Source of the DNA: Bordetella petrii
Lineage (GTDB): Bacteria; Pseudomonadota; Gammaproteobacteria; Burkholderiales; Burkholderiaceae_B
Direction: 5' to 3'
Assembly (NCBI RefSeq): GCF_000067205.1
Contig: NC_010170.1
Location: 682,001 to 746,000, forward strand
DNA: 64,000 nucleotides
Under the pieces are notes generated by a model. It was not told the DNA's origin. It did not search any database and was given only the letters and a program-made list of their open reading frames with translations. This document shows, one piece after another, positions 9,434 to 17,634 of this stretch. The position numbers and the translations under genes were made by a program. Position 1 is the first letter of the stretch. Each line of letters starts with the position of its first letter.

Positions 9434-10995
9434 ATGCCATCGTGGGCTCTCGTGCCGAGCTGGAGGCTCTTGGGCGGGCCCGGCCCATTTCCGAAGGTTC
9501 CGAGTGGACGTTCGAACTCATCCAGCGCTATGACGAGGCCATTGCCGAGGTGGCCGAAGAGTACGGTCTGGACACCTACCCGAACCAGATCGAGGTCATC
9601 ACGTCCGAGCAGATGCTCGACGCCTATGCGTCGGCGGGCCTGCCCATCGGCTACCCGCACTGGTCGTACGGCAAGGAATTCATCCGCAACGAACAGTTCT
9701 ATCGGCGCGGCATGCAGGGGCTGGCTTATGAGATCGTGATCAACTCCAATCCCTGCATTGCCTACCTGATGGAAGAGAATTCCATGGCCATGCAGGCGCT
9801 GGTGATCGCGCATGCCTGCTATGGCCATAATTCATTTTTCAAGGGCAACTACCTGTTCCGCCAATGGACCGACGCGGACAGCATCCTGGACTACCTGGTG
9901 TTCGCGCGCAAGTACGTCATGGATTGCGAAAGCCGCTACGGCATCGATGCGGTCGAGGCGCTGCTGGACTCGTGCCACGCGCTGACCCCGCATGGGGTCG
10001 ACCGCTACAAGCGTCCGTCGCCGGTGTCGTACCGCGAGGAAGCCCAGCGCCAGGCCGAGCGCGAAGAGCACGCCCGCCTGCAGTACAACGACCTGTGGCG
10101 CACGCTGCCGCGCACCGAGCCCGATACGGCGGAAGAAAAGCGGCGCATTGCCTTTCCGCCCGAGCCCGAAGAGAACCTGCTGTATTTCATTGAAAAGCAC
10201 TCGCCCAAGCTCGAACCCTGGCAGAAGGAGCTGGTGCGCATCGTGCGCAAGATCGCCCAGTACTTTTACCCCCAGGGCCAGACCAAGGTCATGAACGAGG
10301 GCTGGGCCACCTTCTGGCACTACACGCTGCTGAACCGGCTGCACCAGAAAGGCCTGGTGACCGACGGCTTCATGATGGAATTCCTGCAAAGCCATACCAA
10401 CGTGGTCAGCCAGCACGGCTTTGACGAACGCGGCTACGGCGGCATCAATCCGTACGCCCTGGGCTTCGCCATGATGCAGGACATTCGCCGCATCTGCGAG
10501 GCGCCCACGCCGGAAGACCGCAAGTGGTTTCCCGACATCGCCGGTAGCGACTGGGTGAAGACGCTCGACTTCGCGATGCGCAATTTCAAAGATGAGTCTT
10601 TCATTTCGCAATACCTGTCGCCGCGCTTGATCCGCGAGTTCCGCTTCTTTGCCATTGCCGACCACCAGGCCAGCCCGGTGCTGGAAGTGGCCGCCATCCA
10701 CGACGAAGAGGGCTACCGCCACATTCGCAAGCTGCTGGCCGAGCAGCACAACCGCGACAACCAGGTGCCCGACATCCAGATCGTGCGCTACCGCCGCGAA
10801 TCCGACCGGTCGCTGGTGTTGCGCCACCTGCAGACCCGGGGGCGCCCGTTGGTCGCCGACGACGCCGACCAGGTCATGAAGCACCTGGGGCGGCTGTGGG
10901 GGTTCAAGGTCCGGCTGGAAGAAACCGAACCCGACGGCACGGTCAGCTCGTACCGGGAAGTGAACCCCGCCAATTCCCTGCGCGAAGGGAGTTGA
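9430..10995 (+). CDS. spoVR: SpoVR family protein (YcgB-like)
   Basis: 521-residue cytosolic protein of the SpoVR/YcgB family. The family is named from Bacillus spore cortex formation but is common in non-sporulating proteobacteria. Typical family blocks are visible: NEGWATFWHY near residue 290, GFNPYALG-like GGINPYALGF near 337, and the N-terminal YGLDTYPNQIE. It begins by a four-base overlap with yeaH. With prkA and yeaH it forms a conserved stress-response operon. No catalytic role can be read from the sequence. Confidence 0.94.
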   Translation: MNAIVGSRAELEALGRARPISEGSEWTFELIQRYDEAIAEVAEEYGLDTYPNQIEVITSEQMLDAYASAGLPIGYPHWSYGKEFIRNEQFYRRGMQGLAYEIVINSNPCIAYLMEENSMAMQALVIAHACYGHNSFFKGNYLFRQWTDADSILDYLVFARKYVMDCESRYGIDAVEALLDSCHALTPHGVDRYKRPSPVSYREEAQRQAEREEHARLQYNDLWRTLPRTEPDTAEEKRRIAFPPEPEENLLYFIEKHSPKLEPWQKELVRIVRKIAQYFYPQGQTKVMNEGWATFWHYTLLNRLHQKGLVTDGFMMEFLQSHTNVVSQHGFDERGYGGINPYALGFAMMQDIRRICEAPTPEDRKWFPDIAGSDWVKTLDFAMRNFKDESFISQYLSPRLIREFRFFAIADHQASPVLEVAAIHDEEGYRHIRKLLAEQHNRDNQVPDIQIVRYRRESDRSLVLRHLQTRGRPLVADDADQVMKHLGRLWGFKVRLEETEPDGTVSSYREVNPANSLREGS

Positions 10996-11099
10996 AGGCG
11001 GCGGGCTGCCCAGCGGCCACGCCATTCTGTTAGAATCGCGGATTCGCATTTGCGCCTTGCCCGGCAAGCCCGGTAGCCAGGCTGGTGCGTTCCAGATCA

Positions 11100-11190
11100 G
11101 GACAGGTGGCCGAGTGGTTGAAGGCGCACGCCTGGAAAGCGTGTATACGTGATAAGCGTATCGGGGGTTCGAATCCCCCTCTGTCCGCCA
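11100..11190 (+). tRNA. tRNA-Ser(GGA)
   Basis: 91-base class II tRNA with encoded CCA. The acceptor arm GGACAGG pairs with TCTGTCC and is followed by discriminator G. The anticodon loop CTGGAAA between CACGC and GCGTG gives anticodon GGA (reads UCC/UCU). A long variable arm is present (about 11142-11161), as expected for serine tRNA, and the T arm has GGTTCGAATCC. A TAGAAT box at 11031-11036 may be the -10 element. Confidence 0.97.
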
Positions 11191-11213
11191 AGAATTCTTC
11201 CCGGCACTCGCCA

Positions 11214-11266
11214 GGAAAAGCAAAAACCCCCACAAAATCATGGTTTTGTGGGGGTTTTTGCTTTCC
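11214..11266. terminator. Long perfect hairpin terminator after tRNA-Ser
   Basis: An 18-base-pair perfect stem: the left arm is 11220-11237 (GCAAAAACCCCCACAAAA), the loop is TCATGG and the right arm is 11244-11261. Further A/T pairing occurs outside. Because the stem itself has A-runs and T-runs at both ends, it can terminate transcription from either side. Confidence 0.9.
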
Positions 11267-11376
11267 GGGGCGGTTTTTGCCGATTACGCCCCCCCACGAA
11301 ACACGCGTTTTCTCAAGGGGTGATCCGCTAACCTATGTTAACAATGTACAACGATACATAACAATTGCCGTGAAAT

Positions 11377-12294
11377 ATGGTTGCTCTGTCACCAATTGGA
11401 ACGCAAATGAATCACCAAGACGAGACAGAGCCGTCCAGCACCGGGCTGCCTACGGTCACCTTGTTGGTGCACGATAGTTGCGCGGTGGAATATATGCTCG
11501 GCCTTTACAAGACGATCAAGGGGGAGGGTATGGATTGCCGGCTGGCGACTCACCCCCTGGAGCTATTGATAGGCGCCCACAAAGAGCAGCCGGCCGCCTA
11601 CTTGCTGGCGGTCACCGATGTGTTCAACAGTGAACTGCCTGTTGTTGTACACGCGCTACGTAGTTATGGCTCGGCCTACATCGCGATGAGGGTTTCGGAC
11701 CCGGAAGATTGGCAGTACGACCGGATGGCCTCGGCTGTTGACCTGCAGATTCCGGCCTATTTCGAGCCCGCCGCCGCCGCCGCCTTGTTTACCTCCCGAT
11801 TGCGGCAATGGCTGCATGCTGTTCCAGGCTCGAATCAGCAGCGGTACGTGAAGCGGATCTGCCCCACGCACGAAATCTACGACCGGCTGCAGGGCTACCC
11901 GCGGGCCGAGTTCCCGTATTCGCGGAGACACGCACGCTGCTTCGAGGAGATTCGGCCGCCGGCGCCCACCCCCGCCCTGAGCAGCATGGGGTGGGTATTG
12001 AGCTGCAGCGGCTGGGTGCTGAAGTCGCCGAAGGGGCATGCGATTTCGCTGTCTGCCTCCGAACGGCAGATATTGGTCTGGTTCAGTCAGTCCGAAGATG
12101 GTTTCATACCCGTGCATGAGCGCAGCCCGTTGTTGTCAGAGGGGCCGCCCATGAAAAAGCGATCGCTCGCCGTCGTCATCAGCCGGCTGCGCGCCAAATG
12201 CTCGGCGCTCGGGCTGGCTGTACCGATTTTCACGCAGCGGGGAAAGGGGTACCAGTTTGCGCAGCCGCTGACCGTAGACGCGCCATCCAGCTAG
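11377..12294 (+). CDS. Atypical response regulator: degenerate receiver plus OmpR/PhoB-type winged helix
   Basis: 305-residue protein. The C-terminal ~100 residues (about 195-297) match an OmpR/PhoB winged-helix DNA-binding domain: ISLSASERQILVWFSQ, RSLAVVISRLRAKC and the wing FTQRGKGYQF. The N-terminal ~150 residues follow the strand/helix pattern of a receiver domain but lack its key residues: the acidic pair is replaced by HD in LLVHDS, and the Lys-Pro near the end is Glu-Pro (AYFEP). It therefore probably works without phosphorylation. No sensor kinase is adjacent. The start is ATG at 11377; an in-frame ATG at 11407 is an alternative. The upstream bases 11331-11376 are AT-rich and promoter-like. 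Confidence 0.75.
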   Translation: MVALSPIGTQMNHQDETEPSSTGLPTVTLLVHDSCAVEYMLGLYKTIKGEGMDCRLATHPLELLIGAHKEQPAAYLLAVTDVFNSELPVVVHALRSYGSAYIAMRVSDPEDWQYDRMASAVDLQIPAYFEPAAAAALFTSRLRQWLHAVPGSNQQRYVKRICPTHEIYDRLQGYPRAEFPYSRRHARCFEEIRPPAPTPALSSMGWVLSCSGWVLKSPKGHAISLSASERQILVWFSQSEDGFIPVHERSPLLSEGPPMKKRSLAVVISRLRAKCSALGLAVPIFTQRGKGYQFAQPLTVDAPSS

Positions 12295-12530
12295 TGCCAA
12301 GGCCGCCGGCGCCACTTTTCCAGCCGCCCAATATTCGACGACAATTCAAGCTTGGCTATCCCGCCATGCCCGATGCGCCGATGCGCGGGCGAACCGGCCG
12401 GCCGCGCGCCGCCAGGCGCCCCAAGTAAACCTGTTGGGAGAATCTTCGCGTTGCACGATCATCTGCACGAATCCTTTCCCATTCGGCGCCACGCGCCGCA
12501 CGTGCCCCGGTCCGGCCGGCAGAGCTGTCC

Positions 12531-13247
12531 ATGCTGCGCGTAGTCGTCGTTGATGACGAAGCGCCGGCGCGCCGCTATCTACGCCGCCTGATCGAATCGC
12601 TGGATGGCCCGCAAGTAGTGGCCGAGGCGGCCTGCCTGCACAGCGCCATCGACACCATCAACCAGCACCGGCCGGATGCCGTGTTCCTGGATATCGAATT
12701 GACGCACAGCACTGCGTTCGATGTGCTGTCGGCGCTGAGCTGCCAGCCGCAACTGGTGTTCGTGACCGCCCATGCGCCCTATGCCACCCGCGCGTTCGAG
12801 GTGGATGCGGTGGATTACCTGTTGAAACCGGTGGGCATCGAGCGTCTGCGCCAGGCCGTGCAGCGCCTGTACACGCGCCTCAATCGCAGCGCGGATGATG
12901 CGGCATTCCTGACGGTGCGCAGCCTGCGGCACAACCGGCTGGTCCGGGCGCAGGCGCTGGCTGCCCTGGTGGCCCAGCGCGACTACGTCAGGCTGCATGT
13001 CGAGCAGGCCGAGACGCTATTGATGTACGCCACGCTCAAGAGCGTGCTGCCGCAGCTGGGCGCTTTGCCGTTCGCGCAGGTGTCGCGCTCGGTGGTGGTC
13101 AACCTTGATCAGGTGGGCCACGTCGTGGCGCAAAGCAGCCTGGCCGCCCAGGTCGAGTTCATCAACCAGGCCCCGCCGCTGCAGTTGGGGCGCACCGCCT
13201 ATCTGCGCCTGCGCCAGGCGCTGGATGAGCGGCGCGCCCGGCAGTAG
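12531..13247 (+). CDS. LytTR-type response regulator (AlgR/LytR family)
   Basis: 238-residue transcription factor. The receiver domain (1-118) is intact: DDE at 8-10, phospho-acceptor D54 in FLDIEL, T79 and the K99-P100 pair. The C-terminal half (about 138-232) is a LytTR DNA-binding domain with the RDYVRLH signature and a VSRSVVVNLDQV strand. AlgR-type regulators often control surface polysaccharides, pili or biofilm traits, but no target is visible here. No histidine kinase is encoded beside it, so it is an orphan. It is on the same strand as the atypical regulator upstream, 236 bases apart; that gap shows no gene. Confidence 0.88.
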   Translation: MLRVVVVDDEAPARRYLRRLIESLDGPQVVAEAACLHSAIDTINQHRPDAVFLDIELTHSTAFDVLSALSCQPQLVFVTAHAPYATRAFEVDAVDYLLKPVGIERLRQAVQRLYTRLNRSADDAAFLTVRSLRHNRLVRAQALAALVAQRDYVRLHVEQAETLLMYATLKSVLPQLGALPFAQVSRSVVVNLDQVGHVVAQSSLAAQVEFINQAPPLQLGRTAYLRLRQALDERRARQ

Positions 13248-13311
13248 AGGCCAAGTAGCAGGGGCCCGGCGGTTGGTCCGGTAGCGCCGGCCCGTGCGCG
13301 TCGGCACGCCT

Positions 13312-13545
13312 TCAGCGGTCGTGGCGATGCAGGTGCGAGGTGTCCAGCACGTCGTCTTCGGGGGTGATCACGCCCGGGTCGCCCGGCTCGGCGATAGCGC
13401 GGCCGCGGCGGGCGCGGCCGGCCACGTCGGGGGCCTCGTCCGGCATGGGCATGACGCCGGTGCCTTTGTCGGCGTGGGTGGGCGCCTTCGGCCAGCGGTC
13501 GTCGGCGTGTTCCGAAGGAACATTCTGTCGGGCTGTCTTGTTCAT
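13312..13545 (-). CDS. Small hydrophilic protein of unknown function
   Basis: 77-residue, highly charged protein rich in Asp, Pro, Arg and His, without membrane segments or recognised domain. It is probably real because its ATG (13545-13543) is preceded by AGGAGG at the correct distance (13551-13556 on the top strand as CCTCCT). A perfect hairpin lies just upstream of that site. It is convergent with the LytTR gene. Sequence character suggests a disordered, stress-associated small protein, but that is only an impression. Confidence 0.6.
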   Translation of the reverse strand: MNKTARQNVPSEHADDRWPKAPTHADKGTGVMPMPDEAPDVAGRARRGRAIAEPGDPGVITPEDDVLDTSHLHRHDR

Positions 13546-13560
13546 GAAAGCCTCCTGTTG

Positions 13561-13587
13561 CGGGCCGCGGCTTGATGCCGCGGCCCG
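13561..13587 (-). promoter_or_regulatory. Perfect GC-rich hairpin in the leader of the small gene
   Basis: CGGGCCGCGGC and GCCGCGGCCCG form an 11-base-pair perfect stem with a five-base loop. It ends four bases before the AGGAGG ribosome binding site of the minus-strand gene starting at 13545. Its position could protect the mRNA 5' end, attenuate transcription or control ribosome access. Confidence 0.55.
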
Positions 13588-13679
13588 TGTCGCTTGTCTT
13601 TCATGTTAGGCCCGCGCCGGCCCGCCGGGGTTGACGGCATGTGTCGTTTGCAAGGGGCTGTTGCGCGGGCCCGGTGCCG

Positions 13680-14936
13680 TTATTCCGGCCGGTTCGTCGG
13701 CGGGTTCTTGTTTTTGCGCTCATTGATCCAGCGCTGCAGCAACTGATGCGCCGTCTCGCGCCCGCCCAGGCCGAACGCCAGGGCGCATGCCACGGCGGCC
13801 GAACCCAGGATCAGGCCAAAGGCCAGGTTCACGATTTCGTTGGCCAGGCCCATGAAGCGCAGGCCCATCGCCACGGCCAGCGCGATGATGGCGTATTTCA
13901 GGATGGAGGGCAGGCCGCTTTCTCCCACTGCGTCGCCGACCAGGCGGGCCACTAGCCGCGCCATGACGACGCCGACCAGCACGATCGCGCTGCCGAACAC
14001 CACTTGCCCGCCCAGTTCGGTGACCTGGCTGAGCATTGCCGCCACGATGTCGAACTTCAGCAGGCTGGCGGACTCGATGGCGGCGAACAGCATGATGGCA
14101 ACCAGCGCTATCCAGCCGGCTACGCGCGATGGCGTGGTTTGCGTGGACAACCCGCCGAAGCCGGTCAGCGCCCGGTCGAAGCCGGTGGAGACAAGCAGCT
14201 GTTCAAGCAGGCTGCGCACCCACCGGGCAATGAAGTAGGCGATAGCAAGCACCAGCGCGGCCGCGAAGATGCGCGGAATGGCGTCCAGGATGGTTTGCAG
14301 CACAAATACCGTCGGCTCGACAATGGACGAGATCCCGAGCGTCTGCAGGGCTGAAATGGCCACGGGGATGACGATGATTGTGAACGTCAGCATTCCCGCC
14401 GTGCGCACCAGGGCGCCGCAACGCCCGCCGGCGGACGGCGGGGGCTCGATGGTTTCGGTAGCGGCCGTGTCCGGGGCGGCCGCCGTCTTGCCCAGGCGGG
14501 CGCACAGCCGGTCCCATTTCACGGCCCCCAGCGCGGTTTCCACGATGGTGCGGGCAATGCGGGCGATCAGCACGCCCACGAAAAAGATAATGCCGGCGCC
14601 GATAATGCGGGGCAGGTAGGTGAATACCTCTTGCGTCAGCGCGTTGATGGGCGCCATGGCCTGGGTCAGCCCGAGCGGCTGCAAGGCCACCAGCAGGCCC
14701 ACCAGCCAGATGACCCAATAGCCCAGCGTGCCCATCGAACCTGCAAGATCGCTATCCGACTCGGAAGACGCTTTTGTCAGCAGGGGAATCTTGTCTACCA
14801 GCTTGATCAGCCCCCAGCGGACCAGGCGTGCGACGAAGTGAGTGACAATCAGGATAAGGATCGCGACCAATATGCGTGGACCCCATATGGTCAATTGGTC
14901 ACTGAGATACGCGATGCGGCTACCGTCTTGCAGCAT
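13680..14936 (-). CDS. Mechanosensitive-channel-like membrane protein with conserved TM helices (CmpX type)
   Basis: 418-residue integral inner-membrane protein. Several repeated blocks each hold a hydrophobic helix pair with Gly/Ala-rich faces, for example FARLVRWGLIKLVDK-like, IGAGIIFFVGVLIARIAR and IFAAALVLAIAYFIARW. This matches the repeated conserved-TM-helix segments found in MscS-related proteins such as Pseudomonas CmpX. The last hydrophobic segment (LAFGLILGSAAVACALAFG) resembles the pore-lining helix of MscS. The ATG at 14936 has GGGAG eight bases upstream; an in-frame GTG at 14969 is less likely. It probably acts in osmotic or membrane-tension response. Confidence 0.82.
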   Translation of the reverse strand: MLQDGSRIAYLSDQLTIWGPRILVAILILIVTHFVARLVRWGLIKLVDKIPLLTKASSESDSDLAGSMGTLGYWVIWLVGLLVALQPLGLTQAMAPINALTQEVFTYLPRIIGAGIIFFVGVLIARIARTIVETALGAVKWDRLCARLGKTAAAPDTAATETIEPPPSAGGRCGALVRTAGMLTFTIIVIPVAISALQTLGISSIVEPTVFVLQTILDAIPRIFAAALVLAIAYFIARWVRSLLEQLLVSTGFDRALTGFGGLSTQTTPSRVAGWIALVAIMLFAAIESASLLKFDIVAAMLSQVTELGGQVVFGSAIVLVGVVMARLVARLVGDAVGESGLPSILKYAIIALAVAMGLRFMGLANEIVNLAFGLILGSAAVACALAFGLGGRETAHQLLQRWINERKNKNPPTNRPE

Positions 14937-15125
14937 GAGGCTTCTCCCTTCTGGTTTGTCGTGGCGCACCAGGCGGTTGCCCGTGCGCGCGAATTTATTT
15001 CAACACGAATGAAACCCGGAGAGAAAGTTTCTGATCCATGATTTACTGTTTTTTATTTATTCCGCCTGACCACCGCCGGCGGGAACATGCCCTGCGCCGG
15101 GCTGATGTCGGCTGGCGCCGGCTCT

Positions 15126-15131
15126 TATAAT
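15126..15131 (+). promoter_or_regulatory. Consensus -10 box (TATAAT) before or within the nadQ start region
   Basis: A perfect TATAAT lies downstream of the first possible nadQ start codons (ATG 15087, ATG 15105) and upstream of an in-frame TTG at 15162. If it is used, translation must start at or after the TTG. A matching -35 box is not clear. Confidence 0.4.
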
Positions 15132-15161
15132 CCAGCCTTCTGCACTGTTGCCGCGCCCGCC

Positions 15162-16100
15162 TTGACCGATCCCACCGAACGCTCTGTTTCCGCCGAACTC
15201 GTCGCCGTGCTCGTGGCCGTTACCCAGGGCCAGCCTCGCGTGCTGACCACCGAAGACGCCAGCGCCTTGCCGGCCGGGCCATTCGAGCTGGAACACCGTT
15301 CGCTGCAGGCCGGCCTGCGGGCCTGGGTGGAAGCCCAGACCCATCACCCGCTGGGATACATCGAGCAGCTTTACACCTTTGCCGACCGCGACCGCTCCGA
15401 TGACGGTGGCTGGCGCGCGATTTCGGTCAGTTACCTGGGCCTGACGCGTGAAGCCGGCGCTACCGGCGTGGCGCAGGTGGGCTGGCAGGACTGGTACCGT
15501 TATTTCCCGTGGGAAGACCACCGCGACGGGCCGCCAGCGCTGATCGGCGAGCTGATTGCGCCGCGCCTGAAAGCCTGGGTGCGCGCGGCGGATGGCCGCG
15601 CGGCCCAGGCGCACCGCCGCCAGCGCGCGGCCCTGACCTTCGGGCTGGACGGCGCGGCCTGGAATGAAGACATGGTGCTGCAGCGCTACGAATTGCTGTT
15701 CGAAGCCGGCCTGGTGCCCGAGGCTGCCCGCCAGGCCCCCGCTGTGGACGGCCCGATGGTGCCGGGGCAGGCCATGCGCCACGACCACCGCCGCATCCTG
15801 GCCACGGGCATCGCCCGGCTGCGCGCCAAGATCAAGTACCGGCCCGTGGTGTTCGAACTGATGCCGCCGGCCTTTACGCTGCTGCAACTGCAGACCGCCG
15901 TCGAGGCCCTGGCCGGCCGCGGGCTGCACAAGCAGAATTTCCGCCGCCTGATCGAGCAGCAGGCGCTGGTCGAAGAAACTGGCGACATGGCAACCGGCAC
16001 CGCCGGACGGCCCGCGAAACTGTTCCGCTTCCGGCGCGACGTGCTGCTGGAACGCGCCATTGCCGGCAGCAAGCTGCCCCTGGCGCGCCAGCCTAAATAG
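15162..16100 (+). CDS. nadQ: NadQ/NrtR-type transcriptional regulator of NAD synthesis (Nudix-related)
   Basis: About 312 residues from the TTG at 15162; in-frame ATGs at 15087 and 15105 would add up to 25 residues. The N-terminal part is a Nudix-like domain (LVAVLVAVTQGQPRVL, ELEHRSLQAGLRAWVEAQ, GYIEQLYTFADRDR) in which the catalytic Nudix box is not conserved. The C-terminal part is a winged helix (PPAFTLLQLQTAVEAL, GLHKQNFRRLIEQQ, GRPAKLFRFRRD). Such proteins repress NAD genes. The gene lies 121 bases upstream of nadC with a matching operator between them. A NadQ repressor of nadC has been described in Bordetella. The start codon is uncertain. Confidence 0.85.
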   Translation: MTDPTERSVSAELVAVLVAVTQGQPRVLTTEDASALPAGPFELEHRSLQAGLRAWVEAQTHHPLGYIEQLYTFADRDRSDDGGWRAISVSYLGLTREAGATGVAQVGWQDWYRYFPWEDHRDGPPALIGELIAPRLKAWVRAADGRAAQAHRRQRAALTFGLDGAAWNEDMVLQRYELLFEAGLVPEAARQAPAVDGPMVPGQAMRHDHRRILATGIARLRAKIKYRPVVFELMPPAFTLLQLQTAVEALAGRGLHKQNFRRLIEQQALVEETGDMATGTAGRPAKLFRFRRDVLLERAIAGSKLPLARQPK

Positions 16101-16133
16101 GCCGCCGCCGCTTTCCCGGCGGAAGGCCTCCTC

Positions 16134-16162
16134 TTGACACGACTTATGCTCAGCAATAGCAT
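16134..16162 (+). promoter_or_regulatory. nadC promoter
   Basis: The -35 box TTGACA (16134-16139) and -10 box TAGCAT (16157-16162) are separated by exactly 17 bases. The palindromic site 16144-16164 occupies the spacer and the -10 box, the expected position for repression. Confidence 0.75.
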
Positions 16163-16164
16163 AA
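16144..16164. promoter_or_regulatory. Palindromic operator, probably bound by NadQ
   Basis: TTATGCT (16144-16150) and AGCATAA (16158-16164) are perfect inverted repeats seven bases apart. A related site with AGCATAA, ending in the ten-base palindrome CATAATTATG, lies at 16213-16224 over the nadC start codon. NrtR/NadQ-type regulators bind AT-rich palindromes of this kind, so two cooperating sites are plausible. Confidence 0.7.
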
Positions 16165-16221
16165 CTGCAAGGCAGTCTTGCCGTTTTTTTTGCCCTATAA
16201 ATACTCTTTGTGAGCATAATT

Positions 16222-17091
16222 ATGAAATCCGCCCCTGACCTTGCCCTGCCGGTTGCGCCGCTGCCCGCCGTGATGCTCGAACCGCTGGTGCGGGCCGCGC
16301 TGCTGGAAGACCTGGGCCGCGCCGGCGACCTGACTACCGACGCCATCGTGCCCAACGACGCCCAGGCGCGCACCCGCCTGGTGGCGCGGCAAGAGGGCGT
16401 GCTGGCGGGGCTGGATCTGGCCCGCCTGGCTTTCCAGCTGATGGACGCCGGCATCGAGTTCCGGCCGGTATTGGCCGATGGGGCGCGGCTGCGGCCGGGC
16501 TCGGAAATCGCCGTGATCAGCGGCCCGGCGCGCGGCATGCTGACCGCCGAGCGCACCGCGCTGAATTTCCTGGGCCACCTCAGCGGGGTGGCCACGGCCA
16601 CGGCGTCCATCGCCGATGCCATTCGCCCGCACGGCGCCCGGGTCACCTGCACCCGCAAGACGTTGCCCGGGCTGCGGGCCGTGCAGAAGTACGCGGTGCG
16701 GGTGGGGGGCGGCAGCAACCATCGCCACGGGCTCGACGATGCCGTGCTCATCAAGGACAACCACGTGGCCGTGGCGGGCGGGGTGCGCCAGGCCGTGCAG
16801 CGCGCCCGGGCCGGCATCGGCCACATGGTGAAGATCGAGCTGGAAGTCGATACGCTGGAGCAACTGGACCAGGCGCTGGAGATCGGCGTGGACGTGGTAC
16901 TGCTCGACAACATGGACCTGCCTACGCTGCGCGAGGCGGTACGCCGCGTGGGCGGCCGCGCCGTGACCGAGGCGTCGGGCCGTATTACCCCGGAATCGGC
17001 TCCCGAGGTGGCGGCCACGGGGGTCGACCTGATCGCGGTGGGCTGGCTGACGCACAGCGCCCGGGTGCTGGATATTGGCCTGGACAGCTGA
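16222..17091 (+). CDS. nadC: Quinolinate phosphoribosyltransferase (decarboxylating)
   Basis: 289-residue enzyme that converts quinolinate and PRPP to nicotinate mononucleotide. Hallmarks: TRKTLPGLR at 144-152, GGGSNHRHGL at 162-171, IKDNH at 177-181 and EVDTLEQL near 210. The ATG at 16222 has no clear ribosome binding site; an in-frame GTG at 16210 is an alternative. No nadA or nadB is in the window. Classical Bordetella lack nadA and nadB and use NadC to salvage external quinolinate, so this gene probably serves the same route. The gene lies downstream of nadQ and its operator sites. Confidence 0.95.
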   Translation: MKSAPDLALPVAPLPAVMLEPLVRAALLEDLGRAGDLTTDAIVPNDAQARTRLVARQEGVLAGLDLARLAFQLMDAGIEFRPVLADGARLRPGSEIAVISGPARGMLTAERTALNFLGHLSGVATATASIADAIRPHGARVTCTRKTLPGLRAVQKYAVRVGGGSNHRHGLDDAVLIKDNHVAVAGGVRQAVQRARAGIGHMVKIELEVDTLEQLDQALEIGVDVVLLDNMDLPTLREAVRRVGGRAVTEASGRITPESAPEVAATGVDLIAVGWLTHSARVLDIGLDS

Positions 17092-17201
17092 CCCCGGCCG
17101 GACGTCGGCCATGGCGCCTGCGCCGGTCAGCAACCTGGCGCGCCAGGGAAGTGCTACAAAGGGCGGGCGGCCCGCCGGGCCGCTTTGCCGGAGACAGCGC
17201 C

Positions 17202-17600
17202 ATGACCATTCGCGTACGCCAGAACGCCCCTGGAACCCTGCAGTTCACCGCCACGGCCGAAGGCCACGAGTTGCCGCTGGACATGCCGCGGCCGCAAGGG
17301 CAGGGCCCCGACCCGCACGATTATTTCGATACTTCGCTGGGCGGCTGCAAGGCCATGACGGTCATGCTGTACGCGCAGCGCAAGGAAATTCCGCTGGAAT
17401 CGGTGGATGTGGACGTGGTGCGCGACGCCGGCGAAGAGCGCAAGGGCATTTACCGCCTGACGGCCAAACTGACGCTGCACGGGCCGCTAAGCGACGCGCA
17501 GATCGACGAGCTTTTTTCGGTGGCCGAGAAGTGCCCGGTGCACAAGCTGATGACCGCGGTCGACGTGCAGGTGTCGACCCTGGTGGTGCGGCCGGCATAG
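17202..17600 (+). CDS. OsmC/Ohr family protein
   Basis: 132-residue protein of the OsmC superfamily, which uses two cysteines to reduce organic hydroperoxides. Both are present: C49 in GGCKAMT and C111 in EKCPVHKL. The ATG at 17202 is preceded by GCCGGAGACAGCGCC, with GGAG at a good distance. It belongs to the YhfA/OsmC-like branch rather than to classical Ohr, judging by the CPVHK motif. It is convergent with fabI; the GC-rich inverted repeat 17601-17618 between them lacks a T-tract. Confidence 0.85.
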   Translation: MTIRVRQNAPGTLQFTATAEGHELPLDMPRPQGQGPDPHDYFDTSLGGCKAMTVMLYAQRKEIPLESVDVDVVRDAGEERKGIYRLTAKLTLHGPLSDAQIDELFSVAEKCPVHKLMTAVDVQVSTLVVRPA

Positions 17601-17618
17601 CGGGGCGAAGCCGCCCCG
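17601..17618. terminator. Short GC hairpin between convergent osmC-like gene and fabI
   Basis: CGGGGCG and CGCCCCG form a seven-base-pair stem with loop AAGC right after the osmC-like stop. There is no T-run, so terminator function is uncertain. Confidence 0.4.
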
Positions 17619-17634
17619 CCAGCGGCCGGGAAGA

